From: Palsa-1392 sp036490335
Lineage (GTDB): Bacteria > Verrucomicrobiota > Verrucomicrobiia > Chthoniobacterales > UBA10450
NCBI GenBank assembly: GCA_036490335.1
Contig: DASXEB010000019.1
Location: 124,001 to 188,000 of the forward strand
Direction of reading: 5' to 3'
Length of the DNA stretch: 64,000 bases
Shown: positions 1 to 9,047 of the stretch, piece by piece
Numbering within the stretch: the first letter of the stretch is position 1
Layout of the letters: every line of letters starts with the position of its first letter
The notes under the pieces: generated by a model
Told to the model about the DNA's origin: nothing
The model's database searches: none
The model's input: the letters and a program-made list of their open reading frames with translations, nothing else
Program-made: the position numbers and the translations under genes

Positions 1-165
1 GGAGGCAAGGCGGATGAGACGAAGCGTTTCTTCGAAAGTGAGGATGTCGTTTCGCGGCAGCCATTCCTGCAATTCCTGGGGCATGCAATAAGTGCAGCGC
101 TCGTTGCAGCGATCGGTGATCGAGACGCGCAGGTAGGAGATGCGATGGCCGAAACGATCCTCCAT
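1..165 (-). CDS. moaA: GTP 3',8-cyclase MoaA, N-terminal part
   Basis: Only the first 55 codons lie in the window; the gene runs off the left edge. MoaA is the radical-SAM enzyme that starts molybdenum cofactor synthesis by converting GTP to 3',8-cyclo-GTP. The translation carries the radical-SAM cluster CNERCTYC (Cys20, Cys24, Cys27, spacing CxxxCxxC) inside a typical MoaA context (SITDRC before it, MPQE after it). The start chosen is the ATG at 163-165, giving MEDRFGHR; the frame stays open upstream, so a longer N-terminus is possible. ModBC at 3.6-4.9 kb fits the molybdenum theme, but the genes are not contiguous. Confidence 0.88.
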   Translation of the reverse strand, partial: MEDRFGHRISYLRVSITDRCNERCTYCMPQELQEWLPRNDILTFEETLRLIRLAS

Positions 166-257
166 TCGCGAGAGTACGTCGGACTCTTTCGCGAAGCAAG
201 ATGCGCCCGGGGCGATGGGAATGTTGACGAACTTTTTACGCGGCCGATCTTTCCAGT

Positions 258-761
258 ATGAAATCTCGGCTCCCGTTTCTGGGCGCGCTGGTTGGCTTGG
301 CGGCGTGCGCTTCTTTTTCCGGTTGTTCGACCGTGAGCTCGCGCATGGAGGAGAATCACGCGGCCTTCGAGGCTCTTTCGCCGCGCGATCAGGCCCTTGT
401 CAGCCAGGGGAAAATTCGCGGGCACATGACCGAGGAGGCGGTTTACATCGCGTGGGGCCGGCCGCAGCAAAAAGCGGTCGGCGAAATTCACGGCGTGCCG
501 ACGGAGACGTGGGTTTATCTGATTTCGACCGCCGCCGGGCCGTATTACGACGCGTATCCGGGCGGATTTTATGGCGGATTTGTTGGCCCGGTCGGTTACT
601 ACGGGCATCGCGATGGGCGCCGCTTTTACGGCGCGATTTACGATCCGTTCTACGACCCGTTTTACTATCCTTTCGCGCCGACGGTGACCGAGCCCGTGAA
701 AACGGTTTCGTTTCAGGGCGGCCGCGTGATCGCTTTCCAATACCTGACGCCGGCCTACTGA
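258..761 (+). CDS. Putative BamE/SmpA-like small lipoprotein
   Basis: A 167-residue exported lipoprotein. A hydrophobic signal of about 20 residues ends in a lipobox (F-S-G-C, Cys23). After a helical stretch comes a segment of the form GKIRGHMTEEAVYIAWGRP, the helix-turn pattern of small outer-membrane BamE/OmlA-type domains, followed by a tyrosine-, glycine- and aspartate-rich C-terminal half (residues about 95-145). The exact family is uncertain; the role is inferred to be envelope-associated. It is divergent from moaA with a 92-bp gap that shows no clear promoter. Two motif copies (776 and 787) follow its stop. Confidence 0.75.
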   Translation: MKSRLPFLGALVGLAACASFSGCSTVSSRMEENHAAFEALSPRDQALVSQGKIRGHMTEEAVYIAWGRPQQKAVGEIHGVPTETWVYLISTAAGPYYDAYPGGFYGGFVGPVGYYGHRDGRRFYGAIYDPFYDPFYYPFAPTVTEPVKTVSFQGGRVIAFQYLTPAY

Positions 762-801
762 ATCGACAGCTGGATTCGTTAGGCACTCGTTAGGCAAAAA
801 A

Positions 802-1749
802 TCACGCGCTCTGCACGAGTCGCCTGATGAGGTCTTCCACCGTGACGATGCCGCGCAACTGATTCTGCCGATCGACCACCGCGGCGAGAGTGAGCCGCGC
901 CGCGCGGAGCCGGCGAATGATCCGGTAGGCCGACTCGTTTTCCGTCGCCGTCACGAGCCGTCGCATGTAATCGCCCACGCCCCGACGCGCGCGAGGATCG
1001 AGAAGAATTTCGAAAACGTTGACCAGACCAACCGGCGCGCCGTCGCGCGAAATGATCGGCACGCGATCGACGCCGGTGCGCGCGTGAAGTTGCAAAAGAT
1101 CATCGACGCTCGCTTCCGGCGGCGCGGAAACAACTTCGCCGAGCGCGCGCATGACGTCGCGCACTTTGACGAGGCGAAAATCGACCACGTTGTGAATCAT
1201 CGCCCGTTCCGCGGAAGTGATCGCGCCCTGTCGTTCGCCTTCGACCGTGAGCTGCTTCAAATCTTCGCGCGCGGCAAAAATTCTCGGTGCCGCCGTTTTT
1301 TTTCCGATAAACGAACGGCTGGCGAGCGCGCCGATTTCGAGCACGGGCCAGAAAATTCGCGAGGTCAGTTCAAGCAAACCGGCAAAATTCGCGAGCGCAC
1401 GGTAGGGAAAACGGCGGAAGAGCGATTTCGGCAAAACGCCGAGCATGAAAAGATAAATCGGCGCCGCGAGCAGCAGCGCGACGACGTAACCGGGCGCGCC
1501 TAACGAATGGACAAGACGCCGGGTGAGCAGGAGAAGGCCGGCGATGTCGGCAAAATTCGTCACGAGCAAAATGGTGACGAGGAGCCGCTCCGGTTTTTTC
1601 AGGAGCCGATCGAGCAGCATGGCCGAGCGATCGCGCAATTTGACCTGATGGCGCAGCCGCACCGGATCGAGCGAGAGGAGGCCGGCTTCGATCCCGGCGT
1701 AAACGAACGACACGGTCCAGCAGGAAAGAATAACGAGCCAGCGGATCAT
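802..1749 (-). CDS. CNNM/CBS-domain membrane protein (HlyC/CorC family), short form
   Basis: A 315-residue member of the hemolysin C/CorC family, membrane proteins linked to magnesium and cobalt homeostasis. The N-terminal half (residues 1-150) has the transmembrane CNNM (DUF21) pattern; residues about 190-315 hold two CBS-type modules, recognised by the V-x-D-V-M-R stretch and the repeated RVPIISRDGAPVG-type strand. The C-terminal CorC_HlyC domain of the upstream paralogue is missing, so this is a shorter form. It follows that paralogue with a 2-base gap on the same strand, which suggests co-transcription and joint action. The function is inferred from family. Confidence 0.85.
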   Translation of the reverse strand: MIRWLVILSCWTVSFVYAGIEAGLLSLDPVRLRHQVKLRDRSAMLLDRLLKKPERLLVTILLVTNFADIAGLLLLTRRLVHSLGAPGYVVALLLAAPIYLFMLGVLPKSLFRRFPYRALANFAGLLELTSRIFWPVLEIGALASRSFIGKKTAAPRIFAAREDLKQLTVEGERQGAITSAERAMIHNVVDFRLVKVRDVMRALGEVVSAPPEASVDDLLQLHARTGVDRVPIISRDGAPVGLVNVFEILLDPRARRGVGDYMRRLVTATENESAYRIIRRLRAARLTLAAVVDRQNQLRGIVTVEDLIRRLVQSA

Positions 1750-1751
1750 CG

Positions 1752-3035
1752 TTAGGCGGCGCCGTTTTCTCCGGCTTCGTCTTCGCCGACTGCGGCCGTG
1801 CGTTCGAGCAGCACTTCCTCGATCCGTTTCCGGCTCATTCGGCGCACGATCGCGTTCAGTCGCGGCAATTCGAGCTTCGCGCCAACGTTAGGCAAATAGC
1901 CGAGCCGGTTGAAAACGAAACCGCCGATCGTGTCGATGCCGTCGGCCTGCAGCTCGAAGCCGAGGTGCTCGGTCAGGTCATCGAGCCGCGCATTCCCGCT
2001 CACGAGAAAGCGCCCTTCCTGGAGCGGCTCGATGTAAAGCTCGGCGTCGCCGAGTGGCGCGGCGTCGCTGATGATTTCCTCGATGATGTCATCGAGCGTA
2101 ATAATTCCCTCCGTCCCGCCGAATTCATCGACCACGATCGCGAGTCCCTGTTGATGCGAAAGAAAACGCCGCAGCAAATCCATCGCGCCCATCGTTTCCG
2201 GCACGAACGACGGCGGGATCAGCGTCTCGGTGTAGGACCGCGACGGATCGAGCAAAAATTTTTCCACGTCGACCACGCCGACGATCTGGTCCGGCGTCTC
2301 CGCGTAAACCGGCACGCGCCGATGCCGCCGTTCCCGAAAAAGCGCGATCGCTTCATCGTTAGGCAAATCCGCCGGCACGGCAAAAGTATCGACCCGCGGC
2401 GTCATGCAATCCTTCGCCGTTTTATCGCCCAGCTTGATGATTTCCTGAATCATCTCGCCCTCCGCCTCCTGGAGCGTGCCTTCTTCTTCGCCCATCTCGA
2501 CGAGCGTCTCGAGCTCTTCGTCGGTCATCCGGCGCCGCACGCGCAGATGCGCCGGGGTGAGCCGATCGATCACACCCGCGCTCATATTTTCGAGTGCGCT
2601 GCCGACCCGATCGAGCACCGGCATCATCACGTTCAAAGTGAAAACGCCGAGCGCGGAGAGACGGTAGGGCTTCGAGAGCGCGAAGAGTTTCGGCATTAAA
2701 TCGCAAACCAAAACGATGACCGCGAAAATGACGAGGGTCGCGAGCCAGCCCGGCATCCGGCCGGCGAGCGGACCCTGCCAGATGAGCACGAGGCAAAGAA
2801 TAATCAGCGGCACATTAATGAGCGTGCCACCGAGGAGGAGGACGTTGAGGACGCGGCGCGGGTTGTCGCGAAAGAGAGCGAGGAATTCGCCTAACGACGG
2901 ATGATGCTCGCGCAGCCGCTGCACCTGGTGGCTCTTGAGCGAGAAGAGCGCCGTCTCCAAACCGGAAAAAAGCGCCGAACAAAAAATCAGTACGGCGATC
3001 GCGGCGAGCAGGATCGTGAGGCCGGCAACCGTCAT
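1752..3035 (-). CDS. CNNM/CBS/CorC_HlyC-domain transporter-like protein
   Basis: A 427-residue full-length member of the CorC/HlyC (TlyC) family. Residues 1-190 form the membrane CNNM domain, about 205-325 a pair of CBS domains (Bateman module, MTPRVDTFAVP start), and 330-415 the CorC_HlyC domain, which contains a run of the type IVVDEFGGTEGIITLDD. Such proteins are implicated in divalent cation efflux or regulation; substrate is not evident here. The gene is first in a two-gene leftward unit with the shorter paralogue. Its stop codon TAA is supplied by the repeat copy at 1749-1757, and other copies lie at 2356 and 2889. Confidence 0.88.
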   Translation of the reverse strand: MTVAGLTILLAAIAVLIFCSALFSGLETALFSLKSHQVQRLREHHPSLGEFLALFRDNPRRVLNVLLLGGTLINVPLIILCLVLIWQGPLAGRMPGWLATLVIFAVIVLVCDLMPKLFALSKPYRLSALGVFTLNVMMPVLDRVGSALENMSAGVIDRLTPAHLRVRRRMTDEELETLVEMGEEEGTLQEAEGEMIQEIIKLGDKTAKDCMTPRVDTFAVPADLPNDEAIALFRERRHRRVPVYAETPDQIVGVVDVEKFLLDPSRSYTETLIPPSFVPETMGAMDLLRRFLSHQQGLAIVVDEFGGTEGIITLDDIIEEIISDAAPLGDAELYIEPLQEGRFLVSGNARLDDLTEHLGFELQADGIDTIGGFVFNRLGYLPNVGAKLELPRLNAIVRRMSRKRIEEVLLERTAAVGEDEAGENGAA

Positions 3036-3132
3036 CCCCGAGCTGCAGCCGGGCCCGCGCCCAGACTCCTCGTTGCAAAAAACTCCGCTGCTCGGTTGCC
3101 GGTCATCTCAGCGGCTCGAAGTTAAACTTTCC

Positions 3133-3627
3133 GTGAGCAAAGACCAAAGAATTTCCCGCCTCGTCGAAGAGCTGAGCGGCGCGCCGGCCGATTCCGAGCC
3201 TAACGACATCGCGGAGCATCCGTGCTACACCGGATTTTTTCGCTGCTGGAACGAGCAACGGTATTACGAAGCGCACGATGTCCTCGAACATCTCTGGCTC
3301 CGCACCGAATCGGACGACGCGGATTATTTCAAGGGTTTGATCCAAGCCGCGGGCGGTTTTGTGCATCTGCAAAAGCAATTCGAGCGCCCGACGCATCCGA
3401 AGGATGGCCGCCGACTGCATCCCGCAGTGCGGTTGTTTCGGCTCGCGGCAAAAAATTTGCAACCCTTCGCGCCGTGCCGGCATCGTTTCGATCTCGAAAA
3501 ATTTCTTCAGCTTCTCGTTAGGCAAATCGACGCCATCGTCGCTTCCGATTATCGCGAAAATCCCTGGAGGCCGGCGCGCGCGCCGCAGATCAGCCTAACA
3601 ATGCCACCGGATTTCCCCGCGCGGTGA
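3133..3627 (+). CDS. DUF309 family protein
   Basis: A 164-residue protein using a GTG start, chosen because it begins the conserved region closely and follows a stretch without other credible starts. The DUF309 signature is clear: an N-x-x-x-Y-Y-E-A-H-D-V-L-E-x-L-W helix near residues 38-53, then the YFKGLIQAAGGFVHLQK helix, giving the His/Glu-rich helical core of the family. The biochemical role of DUF309 proteins is unknown. The gene is divergent from the CNNM/CBS genes, and its last 38 bases overlap convergently with modC. It carries repeat copies at 3198 (read as PND) and 3515 (read as VRQ). Confidence 0.85.
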   Translation: MSKDQRISRLVEELSGAPADSEPNDIAEHPCYTGFFRCWNEQRYYEAHDVLEHLWLRTESDDADYFKGLIQAAGGFVHLQKQFERPTHPKDGRRLHPAVRLFRLAAKNLQPFAPCRHRFDLEKFLQLLVRQIDAIVASDYRENPWRPARAPQISLTMPPDFPAR

Positions 3628-4243
3628 TGCGCCCGCGCTCGATCAGCAGGACTTCGTCGCAGAGCGCGATCGCTTCCGCGCGGTCATGCGTGACGTAGAG
3701 CATCGGGAGACTGAATTCGTTAGGCAATTTGCGCAGCTGTTCGAGAATGCTCTCGCGCAAATCGCGATCTAGCCCTGTCAGTGGCTCGTCGAGCAGAAGC
3801 AAATGCGGCGCGGACAAGAGCGCGCGCCCAATCGTCACCCGCTGGCGTTCGCCGCGCGAAAGTTTGCGCACGTCGCGCTCGAGCAGCGCCTCGATCTCGA
3901 GAAATTGCGCGACGTGATCGAGCGAGAATTCCGGCGCGGTTCGCCGGCCGTAAAGCAAATTTCGGCGCACGTTAAAATGCGGAAACAACGAATCGTCCTG
4001 CGGCACGTAACCAATCCGCCGTGCGCGCACCGGCAGCGTCTTCGACGCGTCGGCGAACGTTGTTCCATTAAAACGAATCGCGTCGCACGTTGCCGCGCGC
4101 AGACCCGCGATCGTCTCGAGGAGCGAAGTTTTTCCCGCGCCCGACGGCCCGAAAATTCCGGTGCGTTCCGCCGTGATCTCGAGATCGACTTCGAGCGCGA
4201 AGGCGGAGAGCTCGAGCCTGACGTTGCGCAATTCCAGCTTCAT
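3590..4243 (-). CDS. modC: Molybdate ABC transporter ATP-binding protein ModC, short
   Basis: A 217-residue ABC ATPase with Walker A GPSGAGKTS, ABC signature LSRGERQR and Walker B LLLLDEPLTGLD, plus the switch His in YVTHDRAEA. It powers import together with ModB. Typical ModC proteins have a C-terminal TOBE (molybdate-binding) domain and are about 350 residues long; here the protein ends right after the ATPase domain, so that regulatory part is absent. The start MKLELRNV overlaps the modB stop (ATGA, 4240-4243), giving translational coupling. Molybdate is assigned from ModB; sulfate or tungstate cannot be excluded. Confidence 0.85.
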   Translation of the reverse strand: MKLELRNVRLELSAFALEVDLEITAERTGIFGPSGAGKTSLLETIAGLRAATCDAIRFNGTTFADASKTLPVRARRIGYVPQDDSLFPHFNVRRNLLYGRRTAPEFSLDHVAQFLEIEALLERDVRKLSRGERQRVTIGRALLSAPHLLLLDEPLTGLDRDLRESILEQLRKLPNEFSLPMLYVTHDRAEAIALCDEVLLIERGRITARGNPVALLG

Positions 4244-4917
4244 CGCGCGGCTCGTTTTCGCAGCAGCCATTCCGCGCTGAAAACGGCGGCGAAGGCAATC
4301 ACAACGCAAACGCCTAACAATCGATACGCAGTCGCGTCGTGCCCGAGCTGGACCGCTTCGTAAATGCGCAGCGAAAGCGTCTGCGTTTCGCCCGGAATGT
4401 TTCCCGCGAGCAAAATCGTCGCGCCGAATTCGCCGACCGCGCGCGCGAAAGCGAGAAGCACACCGCCGCCGATTGCGGGCAAGGCGAGCGGGAGCGAGAT
4501 CGTCCAGAAGACGCGCCACTCGCCCGCGCCTAACGAACGCGCCATTTCTTCGAAGCGGCGATTCACCTCCTGGAATCCGACCCGTGCCGACCTAACGAGA
4601 AGTGGAAACGACATCACCGCCGCCGCGATCACGACCGCGCGCCAGGTGAAAACAATATCGAGGTCGAAGTGCCGCTGGAGAAAACCGCCAAGGGCTCCGC
4701 GGCGACCGAAAAGTTGGAGCAAAATCAATCCGGTCGCGACCGGCGGCATGACCAGCGGCAGGGTCACGATCGTTTCGACGAGCGATTTGCCGAACCAGCG
4801 CGGACGCGCGAGCAGCCAGGCGATCGTTAGGCCAAAAGGCAAAATCAGCGCCGTGCTCCCCGCACAGGCCGCGAGCGTGAAACGCGCGGCCTGCCATTCA
4901 TCAGGCGCGAGCAGCAT
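4240..4917 (-). CDS. modB: Molybdate ABC transporter permease ModB
   Basis: A 225-residue inner-membrane permease with about five hydrophobic helices and the ABC-permease EAA loop (EEMARSLGAGEWRVFWTISLP). The combination LPLVMPPVATGLILL near the start and GEFGATILLAGNIPGETQT near the end is characteristic of ModB. It is first in a two-gene unit with modC. No periplasmic binding protein gene (modA) lies upstream: the next gene is the divergent yyaL-like gene, so the binding protein must be encoded elsewhere. Confidence 0.92.
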   Translation of the reverse strand: MLLAPDEWQAARFTLAACAGSTALILPFGLTIAWLLARPRWFGKSLVETIVTLPLVMPPVATGLILLQLFGRRGALGGFLQRHFDLDIVFTWRAVVIAAAVMSFPLLVRSARVGFQEVNRRFEEMARSLGAGEWRVFWTISLPLALPAIGGGVLLAFARAVGEFGATILLAGNIPGETQTLSLRIYEAVQLGHDATAYRLLGVCVVIAFAAVFSAEWLLRKRAAR

Positions 4918-4999
4918 GGCGCATTTTCAACGCCGCGCGCGCGAGCACAAGCGCCACTTCGCCTAGTCGCTTTGTTTGCGCGCCCGCTTAGGTTCGCGC

Positions 5000-7171
5000 A
5001 TGACGCCCGCGCCCGCCGCCGAAATCAGTCCCGCGCAGGTTGAGTTCACGAACCGGCTCATCCACGAAAAATCGCCCTACCTTTTGCAGCACGCGCACAA
5101 CCCGGTGGATTGGTATCCGTGGGGCGAGGAAGCCTTCGCCAAAGCGCGCCGCGAGCACAAGCCGATCTTCCTCTCCATCGGCTATTCGACCTGCCATTGG
5201 TGCCACGTGATGGAGCGCGAGGAGTTCGAGAAACCCGACGTCGCCGCGATCATGAACAAGGATTTCGTGAACATCAAAGTCGATCGCGAAGAACGGCCCG
5301 ACGTCGATCGCGTTTACATGGCCTTCGTCCAGGCGACGACCGGCGGCGGCGGCTGGCCGATGAGCGTCTGGCTCACGCCCGACCTGAAACCGTTCTTCGG
5401 CGGAACTTATTTCCCGCCTAACGATCGCTACGGCCAGCCCGGTTTCACGAAGGTGCTGCAACGCATCGCCGACGCCTGGGAAAAAGATCACGCGAAAATT
5501 ATCGAGAGCGGAAACCAGATCGTCGCCGCGCTCGCTCGCTCGCAGGCGCCGGCCGCGGACGATAAATTTTCGCCTAACGAAAAGGTGCTCGAAAATGGCT
5601 ACGAGCAATTTTCCGGCAGCTACGATGCGGCGGAAGGCGGTTTTGGCGGCGCGCCAAAATTTCCGCGGCCGGTCACGCTCAATTTTCTTTTCCGCGTTTA
5701 CCATCGCGACGGCGCGAATTCGCCTAACGGAAAGCGTGCGCTCGAAATGTCGCTTTTCACGTTGCGCAAAATGGCCGCGGGCGGCATGCACGATCAGCTC
5801 GGCGGCGGTTTTCATCGCTATGCCGTGGACGCGATCTGGCAGGTGCCGCATTTCGAGAAGATGCTTTACGACCAGGCGCTGCTCGCGAGCGCTTACTTGA
5901 CCGCGTTCCAGATCACGCACGATCCCGAGTTCGAACGCGTCGCGCGCGACACGCTCGATTACGTGCGCCGCGACATGACTTCGCCTGAGGGCGGCTTTTA
6001 TTCGGCGGAAGATGCGGACAGTTTGCCTAACGAAAAGAGCCGGGAGAAATCGGAAGGCGCGTTCTACGTCTGGACGAAGGACGAAATCGATCGCGCGCTC
6101 GGCGCCGATGCGGCGGTTTTCGATTTTCGCTACGGCGTGGAAAAGGATGGAAACATTCCCGCGGGCAGCGATCCGCAAGGCGAGTTGAAAGGCAAAAATA
6201 TTCTCAACGAACGCCACACCATCGCGGAGACGGCAAAGCATTTCCGGAAAAGCGAAGCGGCCGTGCGCGACTCGTTAGGCGAAAGTTCTGCCACCTTGCT
6301 CGGGTTGCGCGACAAACGCCCGCGGCCGCATCTCGACGACAAAATCATCACGGCCTGGAACGGCCTCATGATTTCCGCCTATGCCCGCGCCGCACAAGTG
6401 CTGGGCGACCCGGCTTATTTGCAGTCCGCGACCCGCGCCGCTGAGTTCGTTAGGCAGAAACTTTATCGCGATTCCGACCAGACGCTCCTGCGCAGTTATC
6501 GCGGCGGCCCGGCCGATATCCCCGGTTTCGCGGATGACTACGCCTTTTACACCCAGGGTCTGCTCGATCTTTACGAAGCGTCGTTCGACACCCAGTGGCT
6601 GGAGCTCGCGAACAAATTGCAGGCGAGGCAGGACCGGCTTTTCTGGGACGAAAAAGAGGGCGGCTATTTCACCAGCAGCGGCCAGGACGCGAGCATTCTC
6701 CTGCGCATGAAAGAGGATAACGACAACGCCGAGCCCGCGCCGAGCTCGGTCGCGGCGCTGAATCTTTTGCGCCTCGGCCAGATCCGCGACGACCAGTCGA
6801 TGCGCGTGCGCGCGGAGAAAACCATCGCCGCTTTTGCTGCGGCCTTGCAGCAATATCCGAGCGCGCTGCCGCAAATGCTCGTCGCGCTCGATTTCAGCCT
6901 AACGAAGCCGAAACAGGTTGTCGTCACCGGCCGGCGCGATGCCGGCGACACGCGCGCGCTCGTTGCCGAAGTGCATCAACATTTTTTGCCGGACACGATC
7001 GTGCTCCTGGCGGACGGCGCGGAAGGACAGAAGTATCTCGGCGAAAACCTGGCCGAGATTCGCGACATGAAGCCGATCGCGAACAAGGCCGCGGCTTACG
7101 TTTGCGAAAATTTCACCTGCAAGGCGCCGGTCACGTCACCGGACGAATTGCGCAAATTGCTCGCTCGTTAG
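5000..7171 (+). CDS. yyaL: YyaL/SPATA20-type thioredoxin-domain protein (DUF255)
   Basis: A 723-residue cytoplasmic protein. Residues about 15-175 form the DUF255 thioredoxin-like domain with the diagnostic stretches SPYLLQHAHNPVDW and STCHWCHVM (Cys65 and Cys68); the rest is an (alpha/alpha)6-barrel of the kind seen in mannose epimerases (for example PRPHLDDKIITAWNGLMISA). The physiological role of this widespread family is poorly defined. The ATG at 5000 was chosen; an in-frame TTG at 4976 would add eight residues. Its TAG stop lies inside the repeat copy at 7165. Other copies at 5416, 5572, 6025, 6272, 6447 and 6897 fall in non-stop frames. Confidence 0.93.
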   Translation: MTPAPAAEISPAQVEFTNRLIHEKSPYLLQHAHNPVDWYPWGEEAFAKARREHKPIFLSIGYSTCHWCHVMEREEFEKPDVAAIMNKDFVNIKVDREERPDVDRVYMAFVQATTGGGGWPMSVWLTPDLKPFFGGTYFPPNDRYGQPGFTKVLQRIADAWEKDHAKIIESGNQIVAALARSQAPAADDKFSPNEKVLENGYEQFSGSYDAAEGGFGGAPKFPRPVTLNFLFRVYHRDGANSPNGKRALEMSLFTLRKMAAGGMHDQLGGGFHRYAVDAIWQVPHFEKMLYDQALLASAYLTAFQITHDPEFERVARDTLDYVRRDMTSPEGGFYSAEDADSLPNEKSREKSEGAFYVWTKDEIDRALGADAAVFDFRYGVEKDGNIPAGSDPQGELKGKNILNERHTIAETAKHFRKSEAAVRDSLGESSATLLGLRDKRPRPHLDDKIITAWNGLMISAYARAAQVLGDPAYLQSATRAAEFVRQKLYRDSDQTLLRSYRGGPADIPGFADDYAFYTQGLLDLYEASFDTQWLELANKLQARQDRLFWDEKEGGYFTSSGQDASILLRMKEDNDNAEPAPSSVAALNLLRLGQIRDDQSMRVRAEKTIAAFAAALQQYPSALPQMLVALDFSLTKPKQVVVTGRRDAGDTRALVAEVHQHFLPDTIVLLADGAEGQKYLGENLAEIRDMKPIANKAAAYVCENFTCKAPVTSPDELRKLLAR

Positions 7172-7178
7172 GCACTCG

Positions 7179-7907
7179 TTAGGCGCCGTTTCCGGAAATG
7201 GGCGCGCTCGGTTTTGTCGGGAGCGTTTTGCGCCGGCGCAGGCGCATCCAGTTGTTCCAGGTTTTGCGCACGCTGTCGCGCGGCGTGAGATATTCCTGGT
7301 TCAGCTCGTTGCTCTTCACGATCTGCGCGAGGACGCCGCCTAACGAAAAGTCGTCGGTGTTCAAAATCGTGTAGGCCGTCCCGATGGCGGCGTGATGGTG
7401 GGCGTCGCTCGCCGCGGTCATGGGCAGGCCGCGCATCTGCGCATATTTAAACGCGTAGCGATTGTAGCGGCGCAAAGTGGTCGCGGCGTTGAAAACTTCG
7501 AGCGCGTCGATCGGCAGATTTTCCAAACTCGAAAAGCGAATGCCGGCGCGAAACAAATCGTAAGGATGCGGCGGAATCGCGAGGCCGCCGCGCTCGTGGA
7601 TGAGATCGCAAACTTCGCGCGCAGGCCGGCCTTTCAAAAACGGGAGCGACGCGCCGATGCAAAGAAGATGACCTTCCGCGGTCGTGACTTCGACGCCCGG
7701 AATGATGAGAAAGTCATCGACCGGCTGGCCATCGTCGCGAATGAGACCTTTTTCTCGCAGATACTCGACGCCGTCGTTCGTGTTGTGATCGGTGAGCGCG
7801 AATCCGTGCAGACCTTTGGCGCGCGCCGCGGCGATATTTTCCTCGGGAGTGGAAACGCCGTCGCCGGAAAAGAGCGAGTGCGTGTGCAGGTCGATCTTGA
7901 GCGGCAT
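7179..7907 (-). CDS. PHP-domain metal-dependent phosphoesterase
   Basis: A 242-residue protein of the PHP superfamily, predicted to hydrolyse phosphoester bonds with a multinuclear metal centre. The metal-binding motifs appear in order: DLHTHSLFSGDG (motif I), LTDHNT (motif II), an E-V-T-T strand, PHPYD (motif III) and ASDAHHH (motif IV). The substrate is unknown; relatives include nucleoside 3',5'-bisphosphate phosphatases. The stop codon TAA is read from the repeat copy at 7176, eight bases from the stop of the convergent yyaL-like gene, itself inside a second copy. Confidence 0.87.
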   Translation of the reverse strand: MPLKIDLHTHSLFSGDGVSTPEENIAAARAKGLHGFALTDHNTNDGVEYLREKGLIRDDGQPVDDFLIIPGVEVTTAEGHLLCIGASLPFLKGRPAREVCDLIHERGGLAIPPHPYDLFRAGIRFSSLENLPIDALEVFNAATTLRRYNRYAFKYAQMRGLPMTAASDAHHHAAIGTAYTILNTDDFSLGGVLAQIVKSNELNQEYLTPRDSVRKTWNNWMRLRRRKTLPTKPSAPISGNGA

Positions 7908-7954
7908 GAGCGGAGCGTAGTTGCGCGTTGTGAAATGAAAAGCGGCGTTTCCGC

Positions 7955-9016
7955 CTAACGAATCGCCGAAAGATGCGCGAGCGCTTCGATCTCCGCGGTC
8001 TGTGGAAACATGTCGAACGGCGTGACGCTGCGAAGGGCGAACACATCTCGAAGCTCCGCGAGGTCGCGCGCGAGCGTCGGCGGATTGCAGGAGACGTAAA
8101 GCAACGTTGCCGCCGGCCGATCGCGAAGCGCGGCGCGAACTTCCGCGCTCAAGCCCGTGGCCGGCGGATCGACGATCACGGTCGTTAGGTTGAGATCGGT
8201 CTGCGCGAGTTGGCTGGCGAGATGAACGGCAAGGTCGCCGGATAAATACGTTTCGGTTGCCGTCGCATTTTTCTGCGCGGCCGCGATCGCGTGGATATCC
8301 CAATCGAGGCCGACGACGTTTTGGAATTTGCCTGACAATCGTTTGGCAAAGAAGCCCGCCCCGCAATACGCGTCGATGAGGAGCGTTTGCCCAGGCGAAA
8401 TCGCGATTTCAATTTCGTTTGCTAATTTTTCCGCGACGGCATCGTTCGTCTGGGAGAAAACACGCGGTCCGGAGTGCGCGCGCAAAGTGTAGTGACCATC
8501 GTGCGGGTGGCGTTCGCGCAGGGCGGCGAGGGCTTTGTTCACTTCCGGCGCGGCGATCGGGCAGCGCTCGACATCGATCAGCCGATGCGCGTCGCGGCGG
8601 AAAAAACCGACCACGCCGTCGTCGGCGTGAACGGTGATGCGATTACGATAGCTGTATTCGAGCGGCGAGGGGACGATCGGTTGCAGCGGCGGGTCGGAGA
8701 ATTTTCCGATGCGCCGGAGCGCCTGCGCGACCTGCCGCTCTTTCCAGTGCAACTGATGTTCGTAGCGCATGTGCTGATAGGCGCAGCCGCCGCAGCGGCC
8801 GAAATATGGACACGGCGGCGTGACGCGTTGCGGCGACGGTTCCGTCAGCCTAACGATCTCGGCTTCGGCGAAAGATTTTTTCTCGCGCACGATTTCGGCC
8901 GTGAGCATTTCCTCCTCGATCGTGAAGGGAACGAAAATCGCCTTGCCTTCCGCGCGGCCGACGCCTTTTCCGCCGAAGGCGATGTCGGTGATGCGCAGCT
9001 CGATTTCGCGAGACAT
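7955..9016 (-). CDS. TrmA/RlmD-family RNA (uracil-5-)-methyltransferase
   Basis: A 353-residue SAM-dependent enzyme predicted to methylate C5 of a uridine in rRNA or tRNA. An N-terminal TRAM domain (residues 1-60) is followed by an iron-sulfur cluster motif C-x5-C-x2-C (CPYFGRCGGC), with a fourth Cys in ERCP; then come the SAM motif DAYCGAGFF, VDPPATGL, the nucleophile loop VSCNPPTLARD and a C-terminal E-I-E-A general-base segment. It is shorter than E. coli RlmD (433), and which RNA it modifies cannot be told from sequence. Its TAG stop lies in the repeat copy at 7953. Confidence 0.9.
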   Translation of the reverse strand: MSREIELRITDIAFGGKGVGRAEGKAIFVPFTIEEEMLTAEIVREKKSFAEAEIVRLTEPSPQRVTPPCPYFGRCGGCAYQHMRYEHQLHWKERQVAQALRRIGKFSDPPLQPIVPSPLEYSYRNRITVHADDGVVGFFRRDAHRLIDVERCPIAAPEVNKALAALRERHPHDGHYTLRAHSGPRVFSQTNDAVAEKLANEIEIAISPGQTLLIDAYCGAGFFAKRLSGKFQNVVGLDWDIHAIAAAQKNATATETYLSGDLAVHLASQLAQTDLNLTTVIVDPPATGLSAEVRAALRDRPAATLLYVSCNPPTLARDLAELRDVFALRSVTPFDMFPQTAEIEALAHLSAIR

Positions 9017-9047
9017 GCGCGAAGCTCTCAGTGCAGCGCGCCTCGCG

